Source: SZUA-430 sp965227535 (GTDB lineage: Bacteria > Pseudomonadota > Alphaproteobacteria > Micropepsales > Micropepsaceae). From it: a stretch of 64,000 nucleotides of DNA. Shown here in pieces: positions 1 to 8,499 of this stretch. The notes beneath the pieces were generated by a model. The model was not told where the DNA came from. It did no database searches and saw nothing but the letters and a program-made list of their open reading frames with translations. The DNA is taken from NCBI GenBank assembly GCA_965227535.1, contig OZ245761.1:372001-436000 (forward strand), read 5' to 3'. Both the position numbers and the translations under genes were made by a program. Numbering within the stretch: the first letter of the stretch is position 1; each line of letters starts with the position of its first letter.

Positions 1-147
1 TACGCGGCGCCAAAATTCGGCGAACGCCTCGCCGCCAACACAAACGGCAAATACAAACTCATCGAAGGCGCCGGCCACTGGTACCAAATCCAAAAGCCCG
101 ACATCGTCGCGCATGAACTCGAAGACTTTTGGGCCAAGCCGCGCTGA
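1..147 (+). CDS. Alpha/beta hydrolase, C-terminal end (partial)
   Basis: Reading frame 1 is open from the window edge and gives 48 residues ending at TGA 145-147. The segment EGAGHWYQIQKPD is the usual end of an alpha/beta hydrolase, where the His of GAGHW is the third member of the catalytic triad. The gene body lies outside the window. It is followed 10 bases later by a short-chain dehydrogenase and then a Baeyer-Villiger monooxygenase. This suggests a set that oxidises an alcohol to a ketone, the ketone to an ester, and then hydrolyses the ester. The family call rests on one motif. Confidence 0.7.
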   Translation, partial: YAAPKFGERLAANTNGKYKLIEGAGHWYQIQKPDIVAHELEDFWAKPR

Positions 148-157
148 GGATACACGC

Positions 158-952
158 ATGATCAACTACGACGGCAAAGTCGCGCTGGTAACGGGCGCGG
201 GCTCCGGCATCGGCAAATCGATCGCCACCGCACTCGTCGCCCGCGGCGCGCGCGTGATCCTCGCCGACATCGGCGAAGCGAACGTGAAAGCGGCGGCCAC
301 CGAACTCGGCGCGAAGGGCCAAGCGATCGTCACCGATCTTGCCCGCCCCGACGCACCGGCAAAGCTCATCGCGGAAAGCCACGCGCTCCACGGCCGCCTC
401 GACCTCGTGTGCTCGAACGCCGGCATCGGCCGCAACAAGCGCCTCGTGAAAGAGGCACTCGAAGACGACGCGGTCGCGCGCCTCTTCAACGTCAATTTCT
501 TCGCGGGCCTCAGACTGGCGCAAGCCTACGTGCCGACGCTGGAGGGCGCGCCAACGCGCAGCCGCATAATGTTCACGGCCTCCGAGAATTCGCTCAGCGT
601 GCCCGCCGCCGTCAAAGGTGCGGGCCTTGGCCTCTACGCGGCGACGAAGCACGCGCTCCTCATCGCCGCCGAATGGCTCCGCGACGAACTCGCCAACGCA
701 CCGATCGACGTCCACGTCCTGATGCCGGGCGCCGTCTACACGCCGCTCATCGCCGCAAAGATCCCGGACCCATCGAAGGCGCCGCCCGCCCTCGGCCTCA
801 TCTCATCCGAGCGCTGCGCCGAAATCGCGCTCGCCGGCATGGACCACGGTCTCTTCTACATCCCGACCCACGCCCACCTCGCCGACGACATGCGCCCGCG
901 CACCGAAGGCATCGCGGCGGCGCTCAACACACTAGGTCTGCGCGTGAACTAG
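158..952 (+). CDS. Short-chain dehydrogenase/reductase (SDR)
   Basis: A 264-residue NAD(P)-dependent oxidoreductase of the classical SDR family. The N-terminal Rossmann motif TGAGSGIG, the NAG motif (SNAGIG) and the catalytic YAATK are visible. The start at 158 is preferred over an in-frame ATG at 113, because TGAGGA sits 7 bases upstream and the protein then begins just before the first beta strand (GKVALVTGAG). The gene starts 10 bases after the hydrolase stop and 86 bases before a Baeyer-Villiger monooxygenase. Oxidation of a secondary alcohol to a ketone for the monooxygenase is a reasonable inference. The substrate is unknown. Confidence 0.9.
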   Translation: MINYDGKVALVTGAGSGIGKSIATALVARGARVILADIGEANVKAAATELGAKGQAIVTDLARPDAPAKLIAESHALHGRLDLVCSNAGIGRNKRLVKEALEDDAVARLFNVNFFAGLRLAQAYVPTLEGAPTRSRIMFTASENSLSVPAAVKGAGLGLYAATKHALLIAAEWLRDELANAPIDVHVLMPGAVYTPLIAAKIPDPSKAPPALGLISSERCAEIALAGMDHGLFYIPTHAHLADDMRPRTEGIAAALNTLGLRVN

Positions 953-1038
953 CCCTCGAACAACATACCGGTTGCGCCTGGCCCCCGGTCTGACCCAACA
1001 TCCCGCCCAACAACGAAATTCGAAACCGGGAGGATATA

Positions 1039-2523
1039 ATGACTGGCAAGCCATCGGTCGCGATCATGGGCGCTGGGCTCGGCGGACTTTGCGCCGGCAT
1101 CAAGCTCAAAGAGGCTGGCATCACCGATTTCACCATCCTGGAGAAGGCGGACAAGGTCGGCGGCACGTGGCGCGACAACTCCTATCCCGGCTGCTGCTGC
1201 GACGTGCCCGTCGCGCTCTACCAATACTCCTTCGCGCCGTCGCTGCTGTGGGACCATCTTTTCCCGCGCTACAACCAAGTTCAAAAATACGCGGAAGACC
1301 TCGCCGACAATTTCGGCCTGCGCTCGCACCTGAAAATGAATGAGGAAACGAAGTCCGCCGTCTGGGACGACGCCCGCGCCGTTTGGAAGGTCACGACCTC
1401 GACCGGCAAGACCTACGAAGCCAACGCCCTCATCGCCGCACTCGGCCAACTCAACCGCCCGCTGATCCCCGAGATCGAAGGCCGCGATAGCTTCAAAGGC
1501 CCGACATTCCACTCCGCCCGTTGGGACCACTCGATCAAGCTCGCCGGCAAACGCGTCGCCATCATCGGCTCGGCCGCCAGCGCCGTTCAAATCATTCCGG
1601 AGATCGCCAAGGAAACAAAACACCTCGTCGTCTTCCAGCGCACGCCGAACTGGGTCGTGCCGCGCCTCGACCGTCCGATCACGGACGAAGAAAAGGCGCT
1701 GATGATGACCGCGCCGGAAATCGCCGCCATGGGCCGCGAACTGATCTACCAGAATTCGGACCACCTGTTCTGGCAGGCCTTCAGCTGGACGAAGGAAGGC
1801 CGCAACGCCTACACGCGCATCGCGCTCAATCACCTCGCCGAACAAGTCGCTGACCCGGAACTGCGCAAGAAGCTGACCCCCGACTATCCAATCGGCTGCA
1901 AACGCATCCTCTTCGCCGACGATTTTTACCCCGCACTCATGCGCGACAACGTCACGCTCGAGACCGACGGCATCGCGCGCATCACGCCGACCGGCATCGA
2001 AACCAAGACAGGCACGAAGCACGACGTCGACATCATCGTCTACGCGACAGGGTTCGAAACGACGGGCTGGCAATGGTCGGCCGACGTGGTGGGGAAGGGC
2101 GGCATCCACCTGCGCGAAGCCTGGGCCGAATCCCCCGAGGCCTATTTCGGCATCACCGCCGCGAAATTCCCGAACATGTTCATCCTCTACGGCCCGAACA
2201 CGAACCTCGGCCACAACTCGATCACCTTTATGCTCGAACGCCAGGTCGAATATACCGTGAAGGCCATCACCGAAATGCAAAAGCGCGGCATCGCCGCGAT
2301 GGAAGTGAAGCAATCGGCCCAAGACGCCTTCAACCGCGAACTCCAAGCAGGCCTCGCCAAAACAACCTGGGCCGATCCTCAATGCCGCTCCTGGTACAAA
2401 AACGCCAAGGGCCACATCACGCAAAACTACTCGTCCCACACCCGCGACTACGCGAAGGCGGTCGAAAACGTGAAGTGGGAAGACTATGCGGTGCGCGAAC
2501 GCAAACCGGTGGCGGCGGAGTAG
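1039..2523 (+). CDS. Flavin-containing Baeyer-Villiger-type monooxygenase
   Basis: A 494-residue FAD/NADPH monooxygenase expected to insert oxygen next to a ketone carbonyl. It shows an N-terminal FAD Rossmann motif (GAGLGGLCAG), the Baeyer-Villiger fingerprint FKGPTFHSARWD with its His, and a second dinucleotide-binding segment VAIIGSAASAVQ in which the usual glycines are partly replaced by Ser/Ala. The ATYATGFET-like stretch (YATGFETTGW) also fits the family. A GGGAGG ribosome site precedes the ATG. It is co-directional with the SDR and hydrolase upstream. A second, distinct monooxygenase of this superfamily lies at 42532-44286. Confidence 0.88.
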   Translation: MTGKPSVAIMGAGLGGLCAGIKLKEAGITDFTILEKADKVGGTWRDNSYPGCCCDVPVALYQYSFAPSLLWDHLFPRYNQVQKYAEDLADNFGLRSHLKMNEETKSAVWDDARAVWKVTTSTGKTYEANALIAALGQLNRPLIPEIEGRDSFKGPTFHSARWDHSIKLAGKRVAIIGSAASAVQIIPEIAKETKHLVVFQRTPNWVVPRLDRPITDEEKALMMTAPEIAAMGRELIYQNSDHLFWQAFSWTKEGRNAYTRIALNHLAEQVADPELRKKLTPDYPIGCKRILFADDFYPALMRDNVTLETDGIARITPTGIETKTGTKHDVDIIVYATGFETTGWQWSADVVGKGGIHLREAWAESPEAYFGITAAKFPNMFILYGPNTNLGHNSITFMLERQVEYTVKAITEMQKRGIAAMEVKQSAQDAFNRELQAGLAKTTWADPQCRSWYKNAKGHITQNYSSHTRDYAKAVENVKWEDYAVRERKPVAAE

Positions 2524-2532
2524 GGGTCGAGA

Positions 2533-2675
2533 CAGCTTCACCACAAAGCCTCGAAGAACGCGAAGGTTCGCAAAGAAAAAAAGGGGCGCCACGCGCCCCT
2601 CAATATTTGAACCATCAATCCTCGAAGACAGCCTTCGTGTACCTTGGTGTCCTTCGAGGCTTTGTGGTGAAGCTG
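2533..2675. repeat. Palindromic intergenic repeat with perfect 24-bp arms
   Basis: The arms at 2533-2556 and 2652-2675 are perfect inverted complements (left arm begins CAGCTTCACCACAAAGCCTC). The inner sequence contains further CGAAGGTTCGCAAAG / CTTCGTGTACCTTGG-type imperfect complementarity. Spurious translations of this element (LRVPWCPSRLCGE type) are familiar from many genomes, so it looks like a copy of a widespread non-coding palindromic family rather than a gene. It fills the gap between the monooxygenase and dps and also contains the dps terminator hairpin. Confidence 0.8.
2576..2599 (-). terminator. Rho-independent terminator for dps
   Basis: GGGGCGC (2583-2589), loop CAC, GCGCCCC (2593-2599) forms a perfect 7-bp GC stem. 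On the minus strand it is followed by an uninterrupted T-run (complement of the A-run at 2576-2582). It lies about 90 bases after the stop of the minus-strand Dps gene. Confidence 0.75.
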
Positions 2676-2688
2676 ACGCCACGCCTGC

Positions 2689-3177
2689 CTAACGCCCGAG
2701 AATGCTCCGCAACATCCACGCCGTCTTCTCATGCACCTGCAGCCGCTGGGTCAACAAATCCATCGTCGGCTGATCATGCGCCTTCTCGGCCGCTGGGAAC
2801 GACCCGCGGCACGTCCGCGCCACCGTCTCGTGCCCGGAGAGCAAGTTCTCCAACATCTGCCCCGACGCCGGCACGCCTTCCTCTTCCTTGATCGAAGAAA
2901 GTTCTGCGAACGATTTGTACGACCCCGGCGCGAAATGTCCGAGCGACCGAATCCGCTCGGCGATCAAATCGACCGCGTTCCAAAGCTCCGTGTACTGCGT
3001 CATGAACATCGCGTGCAGGTCGTTGAACTGCGGCCCCGTGACGTTCCAGTGATAATTGTGCGTCTTCAGATAAAGCGTGTAGGTGTCCGCCAATACGCGA
3101 GACAACCCCGCCGCTATCTCTTTGCGGTCGCCGGCCGATATGCCGATATCGACCCCGCCCTCATGCGTTTTTGCCAT
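2689..3177 (-). CDS. dps: Dps-family ferritin-like DNA-protection protein
   Basis: 162 residues, the usual Dps length. It contains the ferroxidase signature with His in THNYHWNVTG, Asp in FNDLH and Glu in LWNAVDLIAERIR. These bind iron at the dimer interface of the dodecamer, where peroxide oxidises Fe(II). Dps proteins store iron and protect DNA in starvation and oxidative stress. The ATG at 3177 has GAGAGGA about 6 bases upstream. The glutathione transferase gene lies upstream on the same strand with a 36-base gap, so the two may be co-transcribed as stress functions. Confidence 0.92.
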   Translation of the reverse strand: MAKTHEGGVDIGISAGDRKEIAAGLSRVLADTYTLYLKTHNYHWNVTGPQFNDLHAMFMTQYTELWNAVDLIAERIRSLGHFAPGSYKSFAELSSIKEEEGVPASGQMLENLLSGHETVARTCRGSFPAAEKAHDQPTMDLLTQRLQVHEKTAWMLRSILGR

Positions 3178-3213
3178 TGCCTATCCTCTCAAGATATATT
3201 TCAGGGACATAGA

Positions 3214-3843
3214 TCAACGCCGGATCAATTCCAGTGGCCCGCCCTTCTCGATAGCGCGCTTATACGCGGGCCGTTCCCGCAGACGCTTGATCAACCCTGC
3301 CAACCGCGGAAAATCCTTAAGCCGCCCGCTGGTATCGGCAACCTCAAGCACGAACGACATCTGAATATCCGCCGCCGTGATTTCCTTACCCGCAAGGTAA
3401 TCATGCTTGGCAAGCGCGCCTTCCATATAGGCAAGATGGTTCGTGATCTCGCTCTCGATCCGCGGCCGCAACGCAGCACCGGCCTCGCCCAACATGCCGA
3501 CATAAAGCCCAAGCAGGAACGGCAACATCGCCGACCCTTCCGCAAAGTGCATCCAATGCGAATGCTCGATCCAACCGGGTGATCCGTCCGCCGGCCAGAA
3601 CTTCCCCTTGCCGTAAGTCTTGGTGAGATACTCGATGATCGCACCCGACTCCGCCACGACAAGAGTGCCGTCCGAAATGACCGGCGACTTGCCCAGCGGA
3701 TGGATCTTCTTCAGCTCCGGCGGCGCCAACCGCGTCACCGCATCGCGCTTGTAATGCACGATCTCGTACGGCGTGCCGAGCTCCTCTAAAAGCCACAGCA
3801 CGCGATGCGAACGCGAATTGTTCAAGTGATGCACTTTGATCAT
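3214..3843 (-). CDS. Glutathione S-transferase
   Basis: 209 residues with the two-domain cytosolic GST layout. The thioredoxin-like N-terminus (MIKVHHLNNSRSHRVLWLLEE) contains the Ser-Arg-Ser stretch that usually activates glutathione. The glutathione gamma-glutamyl site AESGAIIEYL is present, followed by the helical C-terminal domain. It conjugates or reduces electrophiles with glutathione in the cytosol. The substrate cannot be assigned. It lies upstream of dps on the same strand. Confidence 0.9.
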   Translation of the reverse strand: MIKVHHLNNSRSHRVLWLLEELGTPYEIVHYKRDAVTRLAPPELKKIHPLGKSPVISDGTLVVAESGAIIEYLTKTYGKGKFWPADGSPGWIEHSHWMHFAEGSAMLPFLLGLYVGMLGEAGAALRPRIESEITNHLAYMEGALAKHDYLAGKEITAADIQMSFVLEVADTSGRLKDFPRLAGLIKRLRERPAYKRAIEKGGPLELIRR

Positions 3844-3900
3844 GGGCGTTCTCCGGTCCTTACATGTTGGGCCGGAGACTAGGCGAGGCGGCTGGAAAAG

Positions 3901-5130
3901 TCAGCGCACCGGTTTCATGGGCTTGAACACGATCCGTTCCTGATACACGAACGAAGCCTGGTTCAACGTCGAATTGCCAAGCCAGCTGCCGCCGGTAAAG
4001 CAGTCCATCCGCGCACCATCGACGCTCAGACACTTTAGGAACGATACATTCCCCGTCTGCACCGGCACAGTCAGCGGCACATTCCGCCACTGCGCAGGCG
4101 GCCCGCCCAGCGCATAGGCGTAATGCCGAAACCGTACAGCCTTACCGTCCTCCGCCGCCGCGCCTTTGTACCCGCGCCACGACGCGAGCTCCATGCAATC
4201 GAACCGCGCATCCGTCCGCACGACGCAGTCGAAATCATACTGCGCCAACTCGCGGTCGGGCCCCGCCGCCTCACGTCCGAAGTCGCTCGACAAATCGTCC
4301 AGCGTCCAGCTGCCGTCGTACCTGAGATACATCAACGCCCGACGTCCATCATCCGCGACCGGCATAAAGCAATCGACGCGCGCGTCATCCGGCGCGCCAT
4401 AACACTTCGGACTCGGCAGCAAATTCTCCGTCGACGGCAAAGCCGCCGTCACCTCGCCAACCTCATCCCAATCATCCGAGCCGACTGACATATGCCGCAA
4501 GCGCTTGTCGTCCCAAACGACAAGACACTCGATGTTCCCCGCAGACCGCAAAGCACAAGCAGGCTTCGTCCCCTCGGCGATATCGCCGCCGCGCGAAACC
4601 CAACCGCTCCACGCATCGCCGTCGAAGCTGTCGTGCCACAACGCACCGTCTTCGCCGCGCGCAAAACAATCGATGCGCCCCGCCTTCTGCGTCACGCAAT
4701 CCGGATCCGACGCCAGCGTCCCGCCAAGGTTCTCCCACGAATGCACATAGTCGCCATGCCACGTTCGTCGGAACATCGCCCCGTCGCCATGACGCCGCAC
4801 GAAGCAGTCGATCTGCGCGCCTGCCGACGCAACGCATTCCGGCCGTGCCGAATAAAGCGAAGCGTTGGCAACCCCACCGAACTTCGCCCAAGCCTTCCAC
4901 GAAGAACCGTCGAACGCGCGCCGCCACAGCTGCCCGTCTTGCCCCCGCGTGAAGCAATCGATGCGTTTGTCGGCTGCGCTCACGCACTCCGGCGCCGACA
5001 CGGCCACGCCGCCCTGGCTCACCCAGCCGGTCCAATCGAACCCGCCCACAGGCGGCGCGCCATCGGCTGCAGCCACAGGCGCAAAGCCAAGCAGAATCAG
5101 GAACAAAACAAAGAGGCTGGAAGCGCGCAT
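3901..5130 (-). CDS. Secreted lectin-like repeat protein (PLL/DUF346-type beta-propeller)
   Basis: 409 residues from the start chosen at 5130, which begins a signal peptide (MRASSLFVLFLILLGFAPVAAA). An upstream in-frame ATG at 5160 is possible. The mature part repeats a unit of about 45-50 residues: W-x2-W-x3-GG, then a Cys, then RIDCFxRGxDGxLW. It is clear about five times in the N-terminal 250 residues and degenerate later. This pattern resembles fucose-binding PLL-type seven-bladed propellers, but each unit has two Cys that could form disulfides. Carbohydrate binding is inferred from the pattern only. No neighbour suggests a ligand. Confidence 0.6.
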   Translation of the reverse strand: MRASSLFVLFLILLGFAPVAAADGAPPVGGFDWTGWVSQGGVAVSAPECVSAADKRIDCFTRGQDGQLWRRAFDGSSWKAWAKFGGVANASLYSARPECVASAGAQIDCFVRRHGDGAMFRRTWHGDYVHSWENLGGTLASDPDCVTQKAGRIDCFARGEDGALWHDSFDGDAWSGWVSRGGDIAEGTKPACALRSAGNIECLVVWDDKRLRHMSVGSDDWDEVGEVTAALPSTENLLPSPKCYGAPDDARVDCFMPVADDGRRALMYLRYDGSWTLDDLSSDFGREAAGPDRELAQYDFDCVVRTDARFDCMELASWRGYKGAAAEDGKAVRFRHYAYALGGPPAQWRNVPLTVPVQTGNVSFLKCLSVDGARMDCFTGGSWLGNSTLNQASFVYQERIVFKPMKPVR

Positions 5131-5305
5131 AACCGACCGTACAGGAATCAGAGCACCCATTGGACCCGCCCGCGTGCGCGGGTGTCGAGGCCCCGAATCA
5201 ATACCAGCGCGTGAAAACCGCCCACCACCGCTTGCGAGCGCGTGCGTTCTTCGTGATGCTGCGGCAACAAAGAAACACGCCAAAGAACCACAAAGGACAA
5301 CGCCC

Positions 5306-6112
5306 ATGAACGACCGCGTGACGATCACCATCGAAGACGGCCTCGCCGACGTGCGCCTCGTGCGCACCGACAAAATGAACGCTCTCGACGACAAGATGTT
5401 CGACGCGATCATCGCAGCCGGCGAACGGCTAAAGGCCGACAAAGCCGTCCGCGCCGTGGTCATCTCCGGCGAAGGCAAAGCCTTCTGCGCAGGCCTCGAT
5501 ATGGGTAACTTCCAACGTACGGCGGACGCGGGCTCAGACCCACGCCCCGAGGGCCGCCTGATGGCGCGCACCAACGGCATCGCCAACCGTCCGCAATACG
5601 CAGCCTGGGTCTGGCGCGAAGTTCCCGTGCCGGTGATCGCCGCGGTCCATGGCGTGGCCTTTGGCGGCGGCTTCCAAGTCATGCTCGGCGCCGACATGCG
5701 CTACGCGACGCCCGACACGAAGCTCTCGGTGATGGAAATCAAATGGGGCCTCGTCCCCGACATGGCCGGCACCGTCCTGATGCGCCACATCATGCGCGAC
5801 GACGTCATCCGCGAACTCACCTACACCGGCAGGATCTTTACGGCGGAGGAGGGTGCCAAACTCGGCGTCATCACCCGCCTAACGAACGACCCGCGCGCCG
5901 ACGCGTTAGCGACGGCCCGCGAGATTACGCAGAAGAACCCGGAGGCCATCCGCGCCGCCAAGCGCATGCTCAACGCAGCGCCGCTCGCGCCGATCGCCGA
6001 CGCATTGATGACCGAGTCTCGCGAGCAAACGGCAATCGCCGGCAAACCGAACCAGGTCGAAGCCGTGATGTCGCAAATGCAAAAGCGCCCGCCGCAGTTC
6101 AAAGACCACTGA
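5306..6112 (+). CDS. Enoyl-CoA hydratase/isomerase family (crotonase)
   Basis: 268 residues. The crotonase fold is shown by the oxyanion-hole segments SGEGKAFCAGLDM and HGVAFGGGFQVMLGADMRYA, followed by KWGLVPDMAG and a helical C-terminus. The second Glu of canonical hydratases cannot be assigned with confidence (MEIKWGLVPD), so hydratase versus isomerase is open. The ATG at 5306 has AAGGA 8 bases before it. A longer upstream reading frame overlaps the divergent lectin gene and is not needed. It probably acts in beta-oxidation or related acyl-CoA degradation. Confidence 0.88.
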   Translation: MNDRVTITIEDGLADVRLVRTDKMNALDDKMFDAIIAAGERLKADKAVRAVVISGEGKAFCAGLDMGNFQRTADAGSDPRPEGRLMARTNGIANRPQYAAWVWREVPVPVIAAVHGVAFGGGFQVMLGADMRYATPDTKLSVMEIKWGLVPDMAGTVLMRHIMRDDVIRELTYTGRIFTAEEGAKLGVITRLTNDPRADALATAREITQKNPEAIRAAKRMLNAAPLAPIADALMTESREQTAIAGKPNQVEAVMSQMQKRPPQFKDH

Positions 6113-6119
6113 ACGCGAA

Positions 6120-6146
6120 AACGCCGCGCTCGGCGAGCGCGGCGTT
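6120..6146. terminator. Bidirectional hairpin terminator
   Basis: AACGCCGCGCTC (6120-6131), loop GGC, GAGCGCGGCGTT (6135-6146) is a perfect 12-bp stem. It lies in the 57-base gap between the convergent crotonase gene and the minus-strand gene at 6170. No strong T-run follows on the plus strand. Confidence 0.65.
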
Positions 6147-6169
6147 GTCCTTGAAAACCGGCGGAACGC

Positions 6170-6925
6170 CTAAGAGACGAACCGGATGCGCTTGATGAAC
6201 GCGCTCGACTTCCCGTCGCCGGCTGAAGATGACGTGTCGACCTGGATCGAATAGCCAGTCACGGACTCCGCCGCCTTATTCCCGAAGATGGCGCGCACGC
6301 CTTCCGTCAAATTGAAGCGCGACACGATCGTCTGCCCCGGCTGCGGCGCGGCAAGGCACACATAGCGCCCGCCCTCTTGATAGTAACGGCCCTCATACGG
6401 ATGACCGATGCGGTCGCCGTTGCACAAGAAGAAGCCGATGAAATACGGAATGTCCGGCGCGAACACCGACCCCGACGCCTTCTTCTCCGACCCGAAGAAC
6501 ACGTGGACCATGATGGCCTCGTTGTTCACCTTGTTCTCATATGAAGCGCCCGGCGGATGCTTCCCGACGCCCCACTCGATCTCGACCGCCGAATAGGCGT
6601 TCGCCCCGATCGCCCTATTGATCAGCAAACCCTGCGCCTGTTTCAACGCCGCAAGCTGAAGCCCCTGCGCGCCTGCGCTAAGCGTAATCGAGGCCGCGTC
6701 ATTCGCATCGCGCTCGAAGGCAAACCCTTTCGACTTGAGCCAAGCTTGGATCGAGCCCGACCGATAATCCGTAAAATCCACGGCATATATGGTGGTCTGC
6801 CCGGCCTTCGCCGCCGCGTTCGCAGCTTGCACGATAGCGGCGCAACCCAGCACCAATGCAAAAACCCCGACCACATACGGCGTCGCGCCGCGCGGCGCAC
6901 GCGCTAGACCAGCTCTTTGCTTCAT
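6170..6925 (-). CDS. Exported protein of unknown function (DUF3047-like?)
   Basis: 251 residues with an N-terminal hydrophobic signal or anchor (ATPYVVGVFALVLGCAAIVQAANA). The rest looks like a beta-rich periplasmic domain: YAVDFTDYRSGSIQAWLKSKGF near the start and EIEWGVGKHPPGASYENKVNNEA in the middle. The pattern recalls DUF3047-type proteins (a FDF..W start, then an EW.V strand), but this is weak. Two Cys (FFLCNGDR and YVCLAAP) could pair. No operon partner is visible on either side. Confidence 0.6.
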   Translation of the reverse strand: MKQRAGLARAPRGATPYVVGVFALVLGCAAIVQAANAAAKAGQTTIYAVDFTDYRSGSIQAWLKSKGFAFERDANDAASITLSAGAQGLQLAALKQAQGLLINRAIGANAYSAVEIEWGVGKHPPGASYENKVNNEAIMVHVFFGSEKKASGSVFAPDIPYFIGFFLCNGDRIGHPYEGRYYQEGGRYVCLAAPQPGQTIVSRFNLTEGVRAIFGNKAAESVTGYSIQVDTSSSAGDGKSSAFIKRIRFVS

Positions 6926-7326
6926 TCCGAAAACGTCCTTGAGGTTCTAAGTTCCATCCGCGGGGAACGACAAACGCCCAGCCCGCACCGCCCTCGGGGC
7001 GCGTCTGTTGCGACGCCCCATTCGGGCAACTGCCGATCACATTCGGCGATCAGCTACCGGTATATGAGCTCAAAGACGAGAATCTCAACCCACCGATGCA
7101 CGCCGCAGCTGTGGGGATCATCACATCGCGGCACATTGCTTGTGCGAACTTAAGGGAACGTCTCGACTTGAATCGATTGTGATCTTGGTTCCGCGTGGGT
7201 CCTTGGGCGCGCGTGTAGACGTCGCGATCAACCCAAGTCAACCAGCTGTCGCAACTCAAAGAGCACTGACGGTCTTGTCAGTTCTATAATCGCGCGTCAA
7301 TCTGCCCTCAATCTTGAGGGGATGCC
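6926..7326. other. Intergenic, 401 bp, no gene seen
   Basis: A divergent spacer between the exported protein at 6170 and the TonB-domain gene at 7327. The only signal I see is TATAAT at 7285-7290 (a possible -10 for the plus-strand gene) without a convincing -35 at 17 bases, and the AGGGGA ribosome site just before 7327. The short open frames here do not look like proteins. Confidence 0.5.
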
Positions 7327-8421
7327 ATGACACAAAGTCTTGTGCACACGACTCTGCGCGCTCTGTTTTGCGCCGCAGGGGTGATGGCCACTTACGCGGC
7401 GCAAGCGCAGCCTGTTGAAGAAGATTGCCTAGATTTAAAGCTCAACATGCCCGGCTTCACCGAAGCCGCGCCCGTCGATCAGCCGAGGATGCGCTATCCG
7501 CAAAGCGGCCTCGACTCGTGGAGCGAGGGATGGGTGCGCCTCGAATTCGCCGTCAGTGCGCAAGGTGTGCCAACCAACATGGCGGTAGTCGATGCGATGG
7601 GCCCGAAGGACTTCGTGAGGGTCGCTACTCAAGGCGTGAGCCGATGGCGGTACAAACCTGCCACGCGCGACGGCGCGCCGGTCGAGCAATCGCTCTACGC
7701 CGTCGAAGTGCAGTTTCTGTTCATGGACTCCGGGAACGGCGCCGACCACCGGGAATTCATCGTCAAATACAATCGCGCCCGCGGCCACATTCGCGACAAC
7801 CGCCCTGACGAAGCCATCGCCGAATTGGAACGCGCCTTTCGCGGTCGGCTAAATACGTACGAGGCAGCGATGGGCTCGTTCATTCTCGCGGTCGCCTACG
7901 CACACAAAGAAGATTGGGAGCGCGCGCTTTACCACGCGCGCCACGCCAACATCGGGCAAGGGAAATACCTTGAGAAGCCCATCGTCTCGCACGCCCAAGC
8001 GCTCGAGGTCGAACTCAACGCGCGCACTGGCAACTTCCGCGAGGCCGTCTGTGGCTTCGAAGGTCTGAAAAAGCTCGACGCCAAATTGACCGCGCCGGAC
8101 TCGCAACTCGGCGGAATAATGGCGCGCATAGACGCTGCGATGAAGGGCAAAGAACCCATGGGCGTTGACGCCCGCCTCGCCAAACACCCGCTAGTGGACG
8201 ACGCCCCGGCCGTTTGGCGCCACCGCCTGCTGCGCTCGAAATTCTGGTTCGCCGAAATCAAAGGCGAAGTGAAATCCTATCGCTTGGCCTGCGTCGGCAC
8301 TGCCCACGAGGCGCCGGTCGACACCGAAACCCTCTGGGATGTCCCCACCAAGGCCGGCCCGTGCATCCTGCGCGTCGAGGGCGCGCCGGGCGCGACGTTC
8401 AAGCTTGTGGAGGAGTGGTAG
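7327..8421 (+). CDS. Exported TonB C-terminal-domain protein with helical repeats
   Basis: 364 residues with a signal peptide (cleaved near AAQAQP). Residues about 50-140 match a TonB C-terminal domain: RYPQSGLDSWSEGWVRLEFAVSAQGVPTNMAVVDA, then VSRWRYKPATRDGAPVEQS. The following 130 residues are helical with TPR-like spacing (ARGHIRDNRPDEAIAELERAF). The C-terminal 70 residues are unassigned. There is no transmembrane anchor beyond the signal peptide and no exbB/exbD nearby, so it is probably not a classical energy transducer but a periplasmic member of this domain family. GAGGGGA precedes the ATG. Confidence 0.75.
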   Translation: MTQSLVHTTLRALFCAAGVMATYAAQAQPVEEDCLDLKLNMPGFTEAAPVDQPRMRYPQSGLDSWSEGWVRLEFAVSAQGVPTNMAVVDAMGPKDFVRVATQGVSRWRYKPATRDGAPVEQSLYAVEVQFLFMDSGNGADHREFIVKYNRARGHIRDNRPDEAIAELERAFRGRLNTYEAAMGSFILAVAYAHKEDWERALYHARHANIGQGKYLEKPIVSHAQALEVELNARTGNFREAVCGFEGLKKLDAKLTAPDSQLGGIMARIDAAMKGKEPMGVDARLAKHPLVDDAPAVWRHRLLRSKFWFAEIKGEVKSYRLACVGTAHEAPVDTETLWDVPTKAGPCILRVEGAPGATFKLVEEW

Positions 8422-8499
8422 TTCCAGGGACCGGATTGTCAGCGCCCATCACTCTCGCCTATTGGTTCGCCCACTTAGAACTCAAGGGAGTGATCGCCC

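Noticed and set aside
949..2682. 577-codon minus-strand frame opposite the first Baeyer-Villiger monooxygenase
   Set aside because: No motif or ribosome site; the plus strand encodes a complete flavin monooxygenase.
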